From positions 304,878 through 368,877 of the forward strand of contig JBAIAA010001144.1 of NCBI GenBank assembly GCA_037893245.1: 64,000 nt of DNA, given 5' to 3'. Positions 32,901-42,993 of the stretch are shown one piece after another. Below the pieces are notes generated by a model. That model had not been told where the DNA came from. It ran no database searches and worked only from the letters and a program-made list of their open reading frames with translations. The position numbers and the translations under genes were made by a program. Numbering within the stretch: position 1 is the first letter of the stretch; each line of letters starts with the position of its first letter. Origin of the DNA: Crossaster papposus. Lineage: Eukaryota > Echinodermata > Asteroidea > Velatida > Solasteridae.

Positions 32901-35900
32901 CTCGATATACCGTGAGTAGTTTTATTGGTTTGTATATATATCCTATCCTTGATTTTGTAGAGTTTGGTTAATTTTCTCGTTGAGAAAATTGACTTTGGAT
33001 TACTATTCTGAATAGACAGGGTTTCGGTTAGCACAGTTGTGTATGCAGTGATATCTTTATGACGTCATAGTGCTTTTGAGTTCTTCGTTAGACGTCTTAT
33101 TAATTAATTAATAATTATAGTCGTGAACTTTGTACGATTTGATCATCATTTGAGAATTGACTTGTTTGTAAATTGAGTAAGATTTGAACGAATTTGATTG
33201 ATAAAGTCACAGATTTATTGCTCTACGGTTTATAGTTATAAAATGAACTGGTTGGTCGCATTTCATAATTATAAATGTAGAAATTGTAGGAATTGGTGAA
33301 AAACTATACATTTCAGATGGCTCGTGGTCAGCACGCTTGAGCTTGGCGTCTGACAGCATGATGGGCCCATACGAGAACCCTACCCAAATACGGTGAGCCG
33401 AAGCACAGACAGCGCCAGTGGGACATCATAGACGGATGGCTACCCAGTCCCCGGAGGGTTTGACGGCATAGATGTCCAATGGACGACCGGGACAAGACCA
33501 GAGATGCCTTTGGCTGATATTCGCTTCATTTGCAAATGATTTTGGTGGGCCCACCTTAACTTGTTATTTTGTTTGATTGGAAGATTTGCTTAGAAGATTT
33601 GAGTTCAAGATCTGTCGGGAAGATTTGAACTAAAGCATTAAGTTTGAGAGTTGAGTTTATTAATTGAGTCGAGAAGTTGATTTGGAGTATCACGTGATTT
33701 ATTGTATTGCTTGCTTGGAATTTCCTTTTATTTGGTTTACTTTAATGTATTTAGTGGAGTGTGTATCTGTTAATTCTTTTTCTAATATTGATTGATTTAA
33801 CTGTTTATTTTAATTAAATTCAATTTCTTATTATTTCCAGTGTTTTCTTCAGTGTATTTTGCTTGTTAGGGTGACAAACGGCCCAAAACTTTCGTTTCGC
33901 CACTTCATTTTTGTTTGCGCGTTACACTCGTTTTCTAGGCATCTTTTCACCATCACGGCCTAGATAGCGCACTCTAGTTCACGCATCACTTGTTTATGGT
34001 GTAAATCGAGGAGTTTCCTTTGTTCCTTTCGAAAATTTTCTTTGTTTGTACTTTACTTTTTTCCGACGGCTGTCATTGGATTTGTACACGAATCTCATTC
34101 GATTTCGTCCTCGATTTTAACCCTAACCCCAATTCACCTTCGTGTCGCCAGGTATGTGTCCTCCATTTACACCATAAACAAACGCAGCCTTTCACTTCCC
34201 AGTCCCTAGGACTGGGAAAAGTCCCATTGAATAAACATTCAATGGATATTTATGAAGCAGAATCAGTGTCAAAAGGATCGGACGTGTTTTTACAACTCGG
34301 ATGCTTTCCTAATTCGAATGTATTCCTAATTCGGATGCTTTTTGCAAACTCGGATGCTTTTTTAATTCGGATGAATTCGTAATTCGGATGCTTTTTGTAA
34401 ACTCGGATGCTTTTTTTAATTCGGATGCTTTTTTAATTCGGATGCTTTTCTAGTTCGGATGCTTTTTGTAATCTCGAATGCTTTTTTACTTCGAATGCTT
34501 TTCTAGTTCGAATGCTTTTTATAAACTCGGATGCTTTTTTAATTCGGATGCTTTTCTAGTTTGAATGCTTTTTTTTTTAACTCGGATGCTTTTTGCAAAC
34601 CGAATATATTCGCAAAACGGATGCTTTCCCAATCCGGCACTAGGGTGGCCCTGAAAGGACATTACACATCGCAGATTCTGCGATTTCGCGCATTCTGCGC
34701 GAATTTGAACGATGACAAACATGTTATCGTATATATCTAAGCATATATCTGAGATGTGGAAGATTTTATTGTAGATTTCTGCACAGATTTATGTGATGGT
34801 GAATATTTTCTGGGCAGATTTTTGAAAAGTCGCATATTTTTATTTTAGATTTCAAGTTCTGCGCAGATTTCTTAGTACGCAAATGTGTGCGATGTCGCAC
34901 GGATGGGCACTACATGTACATTTTCATTGCACATTTAATTCTGCCCAGCTATGTCGCACTCACGTACAGCAGATTTATATGCTGATTTATGTGCACATTT
35001 CTGCCGCGATGTCAGCACATACGACGTTTTGAAAGTTGAACCACGACGTTTTGAAAGTTGAAGTACGACGTTTTGAAAGTTTTGAATGTTATGGTGTTTT
35101 AAAACGGACAGGCAACGTCGTGGTTCAACTTTCAAAACGTCGACTCGTGGTTCAACTTTCAAAACGTCGTACTTCAACTTTCAATTAACGTCGTGGTTCA
35201 ACTTTCGCGCGCTTTTACCTGGCTCAAGGTAGCCGCGTATTCGGCCGGATTTATGGCCGTGGATTCAGCCATGCATTCACCAAAAGCCGTAAAATAAATA
35301 ATACATGTTGCATAAGGTGATGCATTTTCCAAAAGGTTTATGTCATTTTATTTAAATAATTTTTCAAAATAAACGGTAAATAATAATACTTTTTCAAACC
35401 ATTTCAAATCATACAACATAAGCTAAACTTGTTTAACGTTTCCTGTAATTCCGATGACAAATTACAGTTAAATTAGCTGCTTAATGGAAGTAATTCTACT
35501 TCGAGTTATTTGTCAAACCTTTTATAGAAATTTCAAACAATATGGCAACAGTTAAGTATGGTTTTACAAATTCAAGACCTGTTTTTATCTCACTGCTGTA
35601 CTTTCTTTTCCTTTTACTACATGAATTGCAATTGTACATTTCTGTAAAGCACACCTGCAAGGACAATCTTTCCGTGTCCCACTCTTTCTATCTGGCAAGT
35701 GTTCATTCAAGCACGAGTGGCAGTACGGAGTTTCCAAGATTCTTTTAAATGCTAATTTTGACATATAACCTTTGTTCTTTTTTTACATTTTATGTAGTTT
35801 TGATAATATCTGCTTATTTGCATGCGACCTTAGAAACTTACATTTGACCCAAGTGTGCTATATATCGCAAAGAATTATGGGACGATATTCGGTGGAAATA

Positions 35901-38900
35901 AAAAGAAATTATGGACACGGTCTGAAACTGACTTTTACCTAACGATCTAAGCTGACAAACTACTAGGATCCATCTATAATGATGCAGAACTTAGTTGAAG
36001 GGCTGTTGTGTTATTAAATAACGTAACAGTTATCGTTCTCATAAAATCTGGCGTGGTGAAATTAATTGTTGAAATTGTCGATTGACGAAACTGATTCACC
36101 CCGAGAACATTGCAAATAAGCCCAACCAAGTGCGAGTGCACTAATTACTGTTCGGCTGAAGCCTATACCAAAATTAAGTGTGCCCAGAAACATGATCTCG
36201 TAGATCATGAAATACAAATATGAGGTTTGAATAACATGTGATGTCAACTTTGTTTTAAAGAGGCAGATATACTCGCAGCCGAAAAACGCATTACAATGCT
36301 GCATTGAAAAGGAGATTTATTTAACGGGCTAATTAGGCACTAATTAGTGTTCGGCTGAAGCCTATACCCACATTAAGTTTTCCCAGTAACATTATCTTGT
36401 AGATTATGAAATAAAAGTATGAGTTTTTGATAACATGTGAGGTATATTTTGTTTTAAATGTTGCATTCTCATTTCCAAATCTATAAAAATAACTCGAAGT
36501 AGGATTACTTAGTTCATTAGGCAGCTAATTTAACTGTAATTTGTCATCAAAATTACAGGGAAGGTTAAACAAGTGTGGCTAATATGCTGTATGATTTGAA
36601 AGGGTTTGAAAAAGTATTGTTATATTTACGGTTTATTTCGAAAAATTCTTTAAATAAATTGACATAAACCATAGAAAATGCATCACCTTTTGCAGCATGT
36701 ATTAAATATTTGTCGCCTTTTGGTGAATGCGGACTGAATCCGCGCGGAGAGATCCGGCCGAATACGCGGCTACCTTGAGCCAGGTAAAAGCGCACGACGT
36801 TTTGAAAGTTGAAGTACGACGTTTTGAATGTTGAACCACGGCGTTTCACCGCCGTTTCTTAAGTGACATACAGTTGTGCGCATGTGTCATTTTCAAATCC
36901 AGATCAAATGAAATGCATAATTCAGGAGCAGTGACCCGCGACAGAGGGACGATACAAAAACGGAAATTACCAATGAATACTAACATTAGGGGCTTTCAAT
37001 TTTCATCAGTTTATTCATTAGAATATTCGTGATTTAATAAACCCTCAAAACCAAACAAAATTGGTATGAAAAACGCAAAATTTAAAAAGGAAAGGATGGT
37101 TTTCAGGACAAATTTGACAGTGAAGATGACTTTTTCCAAACTCAAAAAATGGTTTGTATAAAAAAGCAGATTGTGATCTCTTTGAATCATGTGTTTTTGT
37201 AAGAGCAAACCCAACAAGTGATAACAAAAACTAAGTTTGAATCTTTATTTTTTTCTATCTTTAACGGAGTTTTCTGCAACGCGACATTGCGGCCTAGTAT
37301 GATACCCGTGTAAATAAGTCTCGCATATTGTTTAAGGACACGTTTGGGAATACGCGGTTCTAGATTTCGAACCAGAGTGGGCAAATATCAGGCTGAATAC
37401 TGTTTACAATTTTTAATTTGCCGCGTATTCGGACCGAGATTTGCCAACTTGGATTCGAAATCTAGAACCGCGTATTCCCAAACGATATGCGCATTCCCAT
37501 TTGGACGGGTATCATGCTAAACCGCAATGTCGCGTTGCGGAAAACTCCGTTCAAGATGGAAGAAACTAAATATTCAAACCTAGTTTTGTTTATCACTTGC
37601 TGGGTTTGCTCTTTCAAAAACACATGATTCAAAGAGATCACAATCTGCTTTTTTATACAAACCATTTGTTGAGTTTGGAAAAACTCATCTTCACTGTTAA
37701 ATTTGTCCTGAAAACCATCCTTTCCTTAATGGCTAACGAAACGGAGCGTCTGTATTTAAGTTTAAATTTTGCGCTTGTCATTCCAATTTTGTTTGGTTTT
37801 GGGGGTTTATTAAATCACATATATTCTTATGAATGAACTCATCAAAATAAAAAAAGCCCCTTATTTCAGTATTCATCGGTAATTTCCGTTTTTTGATCGT
37901 CCCTCTGTCGCGGGTCACCGCTCATGAATAATGCATTTTATTTAATCTAGATTTGAAAATGGCACATGCGCACAACTGTGTGTCGCTCTACACAATGGCA
38001 GAAACAGCGGTGGTTTGCCTGTCCGTTTTAGAACACATGGTTTTAGGTGCATACACATCCGTGCGACATCGCACAAATCTGCGTACTGAGAAATCTTCGC
38101 AGAACTTGAAATCTAATATAAAAAGGGGCCTTTTCAAAAATCTGCGCAGAAAATATTCGCCTTCACATAAATCTGTGCAGAAATCTACAATAAAATCTTC
38201 CACATCTCAGATATGTGCTTAGATATATGCGATAACATGTTTGTCATCGTTCAAATTCGCGCAGAATGCGCGATATCGCAGAATCTGCGATGTGTGATGT
38301 CCTTTCAGGGCCACCCTAGTGCCGGATTGGGAAAACATCCGATTTCCGAATATGTTCGGTTTGCAAAAAGCATCCGAGTTTACAAAAAGCATTCAAACTA
38401 GAAAAGCATCCGAATTAAAAAAGCATCCGAGTTTATAAAAAGCATCCGAGCTAGAAAAGCATTCGAATTAAAAATGCATTCGAGATTACAAAAAGCATCC
38501 GAATTAAAAAAGCATCCGAATTAAAAAAGCATCCGAGTTTACAAAAAGCATCCGAATTACGAATTCATCCGAATTAGAAAAGCATCCGAGTTTGCAAAAA
38601 GCATCCGAATTAGGATTACATCCGAATTAGGAAAGCATCCGAGTTGCAAAAACACGTCCGATCTTTTTGACACTGATTCTGCTTCATAGATATTGTGGCC
38701 ACCGAGCCGTGATTTATAGTCAGGCTGGCGGTCGACACCAAGTATCATTGTGTCAGTTGAGGTAAAACCCTATAGCAAGTCGCACTTTATCTCAATTGCT
38801 TTCTGTATAATACATCCACCGTGATTTTATAAAATTGTCGCATTTGAATGACCTTTGTTTGCATACACACTGGAAGTGTAAAGGTAGGATACACCGTTTG

Positions 38901-40272
38901 CAGATATCGAAAAGATTTACTACCGAATTATTAAGAAATATCTTACTCATCTGAAAGTAAATAATGATTCTATGGTCCAGCAAAAATAATGATTGCGCTA
39001 GATATCCTATAATTATTCTGAAAAATAGAATTTTATAAAGAAAAATTCGCGATCGCCGGACGGCGATTGCGAAAAAACCCCAAATAACATAAGAATAACT
39101 GCTCGACTCCGGTTGAAAGCAAACGCTGTTTTTCGTGCTTTTCTCGCCATCCATGATTGTAAAACTTCGGATAGGTCAGTTAAACGATATTTAGTATAAA
39201 ATACAACCCCCAAATCCACCTATTCATTACATTACATTACATTACATTAATATTTATAATGCGCTTTTCCCAAAAGGCTCAAAGCGCGTACAATTATAAA
39301 ATGTTACTTAGATATACTTACAATAAAATAGTTACATTAAAACTAACAATTGAAACAATGATTGCAGAATAATACAAAAGTAGGAAAATTATACAAAAAG
39401 ATGCGTTTTCAAGGATTTTTTGAAGTTATTTACAGAGGTAGAAGATCTAACTGAGATCGGGAGATTGTTCCATGCACGGGAGGCACATACAGTGAAAGTT
39501 CTATCACCGGCTTGTACTCTTGTTATAGGATATTCAAGTCGTAGGATATCATCTCCAGATCTCAGATTATTTCTTCTTGGAACATATTTTAACAAGCAGT
39601 CTGATAAATAGACTGGAGCAAGGTTATGAAAGGATTTGTAGACAAATAATAAATGCTTGAACATTATTCTTTGTTGTATTGGTAACCAGTGTAGCGAATG
39701 CATCAAGGGTATGGGATCATGCTTGCGGTTAACAGCAAAAACTAAACGTGCGGCCCAGTTTTGTAACCGCTGCAGTCGTTGTATGTGTACATTGGGTACA
39801 GAAGATAACAAACCATTACAATAATCAAGCCGTGAAAGTACCAATGAACGAACAGCGTGGTGACATGTAGATTCATCCATGAACTTGCGGGCACGTGATA
39901 TATTGCGAAGATAGTAATTGACAGTTCGTGATATATATGATATATGGGAAGACATGGACATAGCCGAGTCAAAGAATACACCTAGGTTCCTAACAGATTC
40001 AGATGGGTGAATAGAAGAGTTTCCAATAACAATGGAAATATCGGGGATAAGTTTAAGATTATGGGAGGAAGCAGCGACAAAGAATTCTGTTTTATCATCG
40101 TTTAATTTAAGCTTATTAACTGTCATCCAGGTTTTAATGTCTGAGATGCATTTTTTAAGCAATTACCAATGGTGTATCCTACGAATGAATTTACATAGTT
40201 AATTTTTAATGTAGGTAGGATACACTATTGGTTATGAATTATAACGAATTATAACGAATGGGTGGATTTTTT

Positions 40273-40303
<31 letters not shown>

Positions 40304-42258
40304 GTTATAGTAAATATCGTTTAACTGACCTGTCCGAAGTTTTACAATCATGGATGCCGCAAAAAAGCACGAAAAACAGCGTTTGTTTTCAACCGTCGTC
40401 GAGCAGTTATTCATTTGTTATTTGTGTTTTTTCGCGATCTATTTTTCGGAATAATTACAGGATATCTAGCGCAATTATTTTGCTCGATGCCTAGAATCAT
40501 TATTTACTTTCAGATGAGTAAGATATTTCTTAATAATTCGGTAGTAAATTTTTTCGAAATCTGCAAATGGTGTATCCTACCTTTACACGAACAAAAGCAA
40601 GGTGTACCAGCGTGAACACTTCCAATTGTTTACAGAAGTCAAAACTCTCGTCTTGAGTATTTTATTATATTGTGTTTTTAAATAAAGGTAGAATTGGAAA
40701 ATAAATTAACTTTCTTACGGAAGTATGTAGAAAGAAATTATTATAGCTCTAACTAAGGGATTGACTGATCGCGCAAGTACATTTCTGCATGATTAAGTGA
40801 TAGCGCAGATCTACCGATCGCGCCCAACATACATGTACTGCATAAAATAATACCTATGACGATTTCAATGTTTCCAAATGAGAAATTGCGAGAAAAGACA
40901 AAACTTCATAGACACCTGTACATTTTCAATTGGCTGATTTCTCGTTTCTTGCAATTAATACAAATATTTATGCACATGCGTGTAAGAATGTTAATTTCTG
41001 CTACTTTTTTTTACCATAATATCTCCATAATGAAAACTACACGTCATCTGCTTGACCGAAACTTTGCACGCATCTCTTTGTACAGGAATGACCCTCAAAA
41101 ACGACCTCAAGTTTCACAAAACCTCGCGTACATTTTAAACGCCATATTTCATCATTTCGGATAGAATCGATTATGAAACTACACACTCTAAGCTTCAATA
41201 TGATATATACATTGTTATAATAAAGGCTAAGATAACGAAGCACTAGTTTAAGTTTCCCGGGGAAAAAACTCATTTTCTCCATGTTCGGCTGTGTAAAATC
41301 GCAATTTTGTATGACTAACGTACACCCGAGGCAGCTTCACATAGGCGTATAGCTCGAGAACCAAAGGTCGTTGAACTTTGGATAGACCGGTTGTAAATAG
41401 CTGACGGCGTTAGCTTTCTAGTGATATAAGACACAACCCGATTGGATACATATAAGCAAAGCACTATTGAAAGAAAATAGTCTCACCAATCACGAATTGT
41501 CTTACAGCTGTGGTCACCTGGCGACCTATTACCCCTATTTAATAATGGAATGTTTCAAAGCTAGTATCCGCGTGTGTTGTGTGGTTTAGAGGTCAATTCT
41601 CCTTGGTCTCTGCACACAGCTGACCACACAATGGATGCACAGGGCATTCACTGAGCTTTTGCTTAAAATGGGGCAAAAGTTTTCATTATGAGTAAAGGTC
41701 AGTAATTGATAATCAAATTTATCGAAAAAAGTAGCAAAAAAAATATACACGAGGACGAGATTTTGTTCGGTCTTATACATGTAGTAAACTGTAGGTGCTA
41801 CTTAATTCATACCTGGAATGGGACAGGAGTTTCAGAAGATTCGTTTTTAAAGTAGCAGGCCACATGTTCATGATAATCGCATCGCTAGTGTTCAGATAGC
41901 GTTGCTCTGTCGTGACTCGGATGTCGATATCACAGCGTTGACTCGGGCACTGCACGTGAAGCGTCCTCAGGTTAGTGTCGCCCAACTTGGTGGAGTGTCG
42001 AGCGAACTCACTCCGAAGTCGATCATGTTCCGGCACCCAATTCCACGTTTGTGTCGACGGTGCGAGAAAGGTAATGGTTGTGTTACACTTTTGCTTCCCA
42101 TTTGAATTATCCTTATGGATAACATAATTTGCACGATTTGTAGGTTCAATGTGTAGCTGATGATGCTTTTGCAATGCGAGCATCAGAACGATGTAGGCAA
42201 CCAGACTCGCGATGGCGAAGGAGATCACAATTTGTTTGAGTCGACTGTATCTAGCCAT
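29165..42258 (-). CDS. alpha-1,3-fucosyltransferase (GT10), two coding exons
   Basis: Predicted spliced gene: exon 1 is complement(41813..42258), exon 2 is complement(29165..29990), giving 423 residues, the usual size for the family. GT10 enzymes transfer fucose from GDP-fucose to GlcNAc in Lewis-type or N-glycan acceptors in the Golgi lumen. The start is the ATG at 42258, in an ideal ACCATGG context; two upstream in-frame ATGs have weaker context. Residues about 10-29 form one hydrophobic segment after a short basic tail, the type II Golgi anchor. N-X-T/S sites lie at N59 and N123. The donor is CCAG|GTATGA and the acceptor TTCCAG|A; exon 1 ends two bases into a codon that exon 2 completes as Arg149. 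Exon 2 carries VAWMASNAK (about 225-233) and ALENSECDEYISAKVWRNAL (about 283-302), the GT10 donor-site signature. A 5' untranslated exon could lie further upstream. The exact acceptor linkage cannot be told. The splice join is inferred; the family call is strong. Confidence 0.88.
30168..30835. mobile_element. possible TIR element in the fucosyltransferase intron
   Basis: ATCATGTTAGCCTTTTGACA at the left and, inverted at the right, ATGATGCTAGCCTTTAAACA suggest terminal repeats. Inner pairs CAAGGCCTCGTGAC/GTCACGAGGCCTT (30190-30275) and GCCACTTGTCTG/CAGACATGTGGC (30713-30805) form smaller hairpins. No target duplication found. Confidence 0.35.
31270..31500 (+). pseudogene. DIRS reverse transcriptase fragment
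   Basis: Codons around 31315-31480 give, with stops, KTLLD*GAIKQV, a degenerate NIFLRPKKDG equivalent, and YHHFKM. These are the same landmarks as in the RT at 460-620. A short eroded copy of a related element. Confidence 0.6.
31500..34200. other. intronic sequence without a recognised gene
   Basis: An 80-codon cysteine-containing frame lies at 31847-32089 but matches nothing I know. GAGAGGGTCACACCCGATCC near 32844 and TTAGGGTGACAAACGGCCC near 33866 could be the ends of a solo LTR; this is speculative. Confidence 0.35.
34285..34640 (+). repeat. array of diverged GGATGCTTTTT units, left arm
   Basis: About 17 copies of AATTCGGATGCTTTTT or AACTCGGATGCTTTTTG, with spacing of roughly 17-22 bases. 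The inverse array is at 38330-38655. A 120-residue open frame here is a by-product. Confidence 0.8.
34907..35088. repeat. insertion with ACGACGTTTTGAAAGTTGA units
   Basis: Sequence absent from the right arm. It ends in three or so units of ACGACGTTTTGAAAGTTGA, the same unit that ends the nested foldback. It may be a separate truncated copy of that family. Confidence 0.5.
35115..36842. mobile_element. second foldback element nested in the left arm of the first
   Basis: Terminal arms 35115-35485 and 36517-36842 are inverted copies. They begin with repeats of ACGTCGTGGTTCAACTTTCA and continue through GCGCTTTTACCTGGCTCAAG and CCGCGTATTCGGCCGGAT. The insertion separates GGACAGGCAA from CACCGCCGTTTCT, which are adjacent in the right arm of the host element. 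The core includes a 200-bp imperfect direct repeat (36139-36430). Confidence 0.75.
36139..36430. repeat. about 200-bp imperfect tandem repeat
   Basis: CACTAATTA(C/G)TGTTCGGCTG starts at 36139 and again at 36339, each followed by AGCCTATACC and a GTAGAT(C/T)ATGAAAT block. It resembles the 187-bp unit at 7051 in the AAATTAAGTGTGCCC portion. Confidence 0.6.
38330..38655 (-). repeat. array of diverged GGATGCTTTTT units, right arm
   Basis: Inverted counterpart of 34285-34640, on the plus strand appearing as AAAAAGCATCCGAATT-type units. Unit order broadly mirrors the left arm, with a few losses. Confidence 0.8.
39216..40165 (-). pseudogene. L2-like LINE, RT C-terminal portion
   Basis: A 257-codon open frame (39389-40162) reads [66 protein letters not shown] and RSGDDILRL, the complete RT thumb/C-terminal series of L2-type LINEs. 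The catalytic palm and endonuclease are missing (5' truncation). The 3' end has a GCGCTTT.../AAAGCGC hairpin and an (AATGT)n tail at 39222-39248. It remains open, so the copy is relatively young, but it cannot be autonomous. Confidence 0.85.
39222..39248. repeat. ATTAC microsatellite, LINE tail
   Basis: Five or so ATTAC units at the 3' terminus of the LINE, as expected from template-jumping during target-primed reverse transcription. Confidence 0.85.
40590..41812. other. intronic sequence without recognised elements
   Basis: No gene or repeat family identified. The short open frames on both strands are unremarkable. Confidence 0.45.
41813..42258 (-). CDS. fucosyltransferase exon 1 (membrane anchor and stem)
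   Basis: Encodes residues 1-149. A hydrophobic stretch follows MARYSRLKQ. The stem then contains CNTTITF and the start of the N-terminal Rossmann-like half, including the MNMWPATLK region. The open frame continues past 41813 for only a few codons into intron sequence, which fits a real donor at 41811-41812. The protein family is less obvious from this exon alone; the in-phase join to exon 2 is the main support. Confidence 0.82.
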
Positions 42259-42566
42259 GGTATCATTCATACAAAGTACGAAGCAGCCGTACACAATACA
42301 ATATCTGAATATTTGTATCTATTTTACTGATGCATTGAATTAAATAGCCGAAGTTAATTTGCAGAGTTGATAATGCGTTCACTGTGGAAAATTATCACCA
42401 GTAGCGCTACATGGATATGTTGTAAAGACAAGCTGTAGTACGTTGTGATCGGAATTCCAATCGCCTATTCAGGGACGGTATAACGGTGTCCTGTGCGAAA
42501 TAGTTTCGCTGGGCATGCGCAAGAGATGCAGGGCATTATTGTACGATGCAAAATAGTGTCCGGGCG

Positions 42567-42984
42567 GCGAAATTATTTTCCCCACTATGGGAAAGGGTAA
42601 ATGGGCGTTTCTACACCCCTCGCGTCATGATTATTCAGTAGTTTCAACAATAATACTAAAATATATTGTTATTGCTCAGTCGACTAGTTACACGTAGGCC
42701 AGAGGTACATTAAAGCACTTAGAAAAACGGCTTCTGTCGACCTCTCCCAGTAGCCAAGTAGATAATGGGTTAGGTTATAGATCGTAAGATTGGGGTTCGA
42801 GTTCTCATGGGTTCGATTGTGCTCATTTTTCATTGACTATTTTTGTATTGTAAGTTTATTATGGGATGAGTTTAATTTGAGGGGAAGCAAGGTTCTAAGA
42901 ACCTAAGTGTCTTCCATTCAGTGTGGTCTAGACACGCCCAGTTATGATAATTGGCCTTTACCATGTTGGGGAAAAAAATCACGC
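42567..42984. mobile_element. TIR element with 9-bp target duplication carrying a tRNA-like module, copy 2
   Basis: The ends GCGAAATTATTTTCCCCACT and, inverted, GCGTGATTTTTTTCCCCAAC match imperfectly. GTCCGGGCG flanks both sides (42558-42566 and 42985-42993). The middle contains an A box TAGCCAAGTAG near 42752 and a B box GGTTCGAGTTC near 42796. Other shared blocks with copy 1 include TTGTTATT, GACTAGTTAC and GAACCTAAGTGT. More diverged than copy 1. It lies upstream of the fucosyltransferase start. Confidence 0.7.
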
Positions 42985-42993
42985 GTCCGGGCG

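Larger units (their letters stand above)
34246..38694. mobile_element. giant foldback element with about 1.2 kb inverted arms
   Basis: The right arm (about 37450-38694) is the inverse of a left arm that is split into 34246-34906, a small piece near 35089-35117, and 36843-37378. The outer arm parts are arrays of a diverged GGATGCTTTTT-containing unit (34285-34640 and 38330-38655). Inward comes GGTGGCCCTGAAAGGACAT (34645 and inverted near 38316), then matching sequence up to a loop near 37379-37450. Such subterminal arrays in long inverted arms are typical of Foldback/Galileo-like elements. No transposase was seen. The ends and target duplication are not clear. Confidence 0.75.
38876..40589. 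mobile_element. inverted-repeat element enclosing a LINE
   Basis: Arms 38876-39203 and 40305-40589 are inverted copies beginning GTGTAAAGGTAGGATACACC. Between them lie an L2-like LINE (39216-40165), a small inverted pair carrying the same GGTGTATCCTAC motif (40165-40230), and a T/G homopolymer tract (40268-40304). The reading frames on opposite strands mirror each other because of the arms. Confidence 0.7.
29991..41812 (-). other. 11.8 kb fucosyltransferase intron filled with mobile elements
   Basis: GT-AG intron inferred from the two exons. It holds, in plus coordinates, a possible TIR element at 30168-30835, a DIRS remnant at 31270-31500, the nested foldback complex at 34246-38694, and an inverted-repeat element with an L2-like LINE at 38876-40589. 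No coding exon of the fucosyltransferase is recognisable inside it. Confidence 0.75.

Noticed and set aside
32844-33885. Solo LTR
   Set aside because: Only weak matching of possible ends and no target duplication; too speculative to list as an element.
34020-34382. 120-residue open frame
   Set aside because: Runs into the GGATGCTTTTT array; no protein family features, and the open frame follows from the repeat unit.
34285-34640. CRISPR-like array of short repeats
   Set aside because: Irregular, diverged units mirrored in the other arm of a foldback element; no cas genes.
42256-42294. Upstream ATG codons as the fucosyltransferase start
   Set aside because: They are in frame but have weak context; the ATG at 42258 has ACCATGG and gives the normal short cytoplasmic tail.
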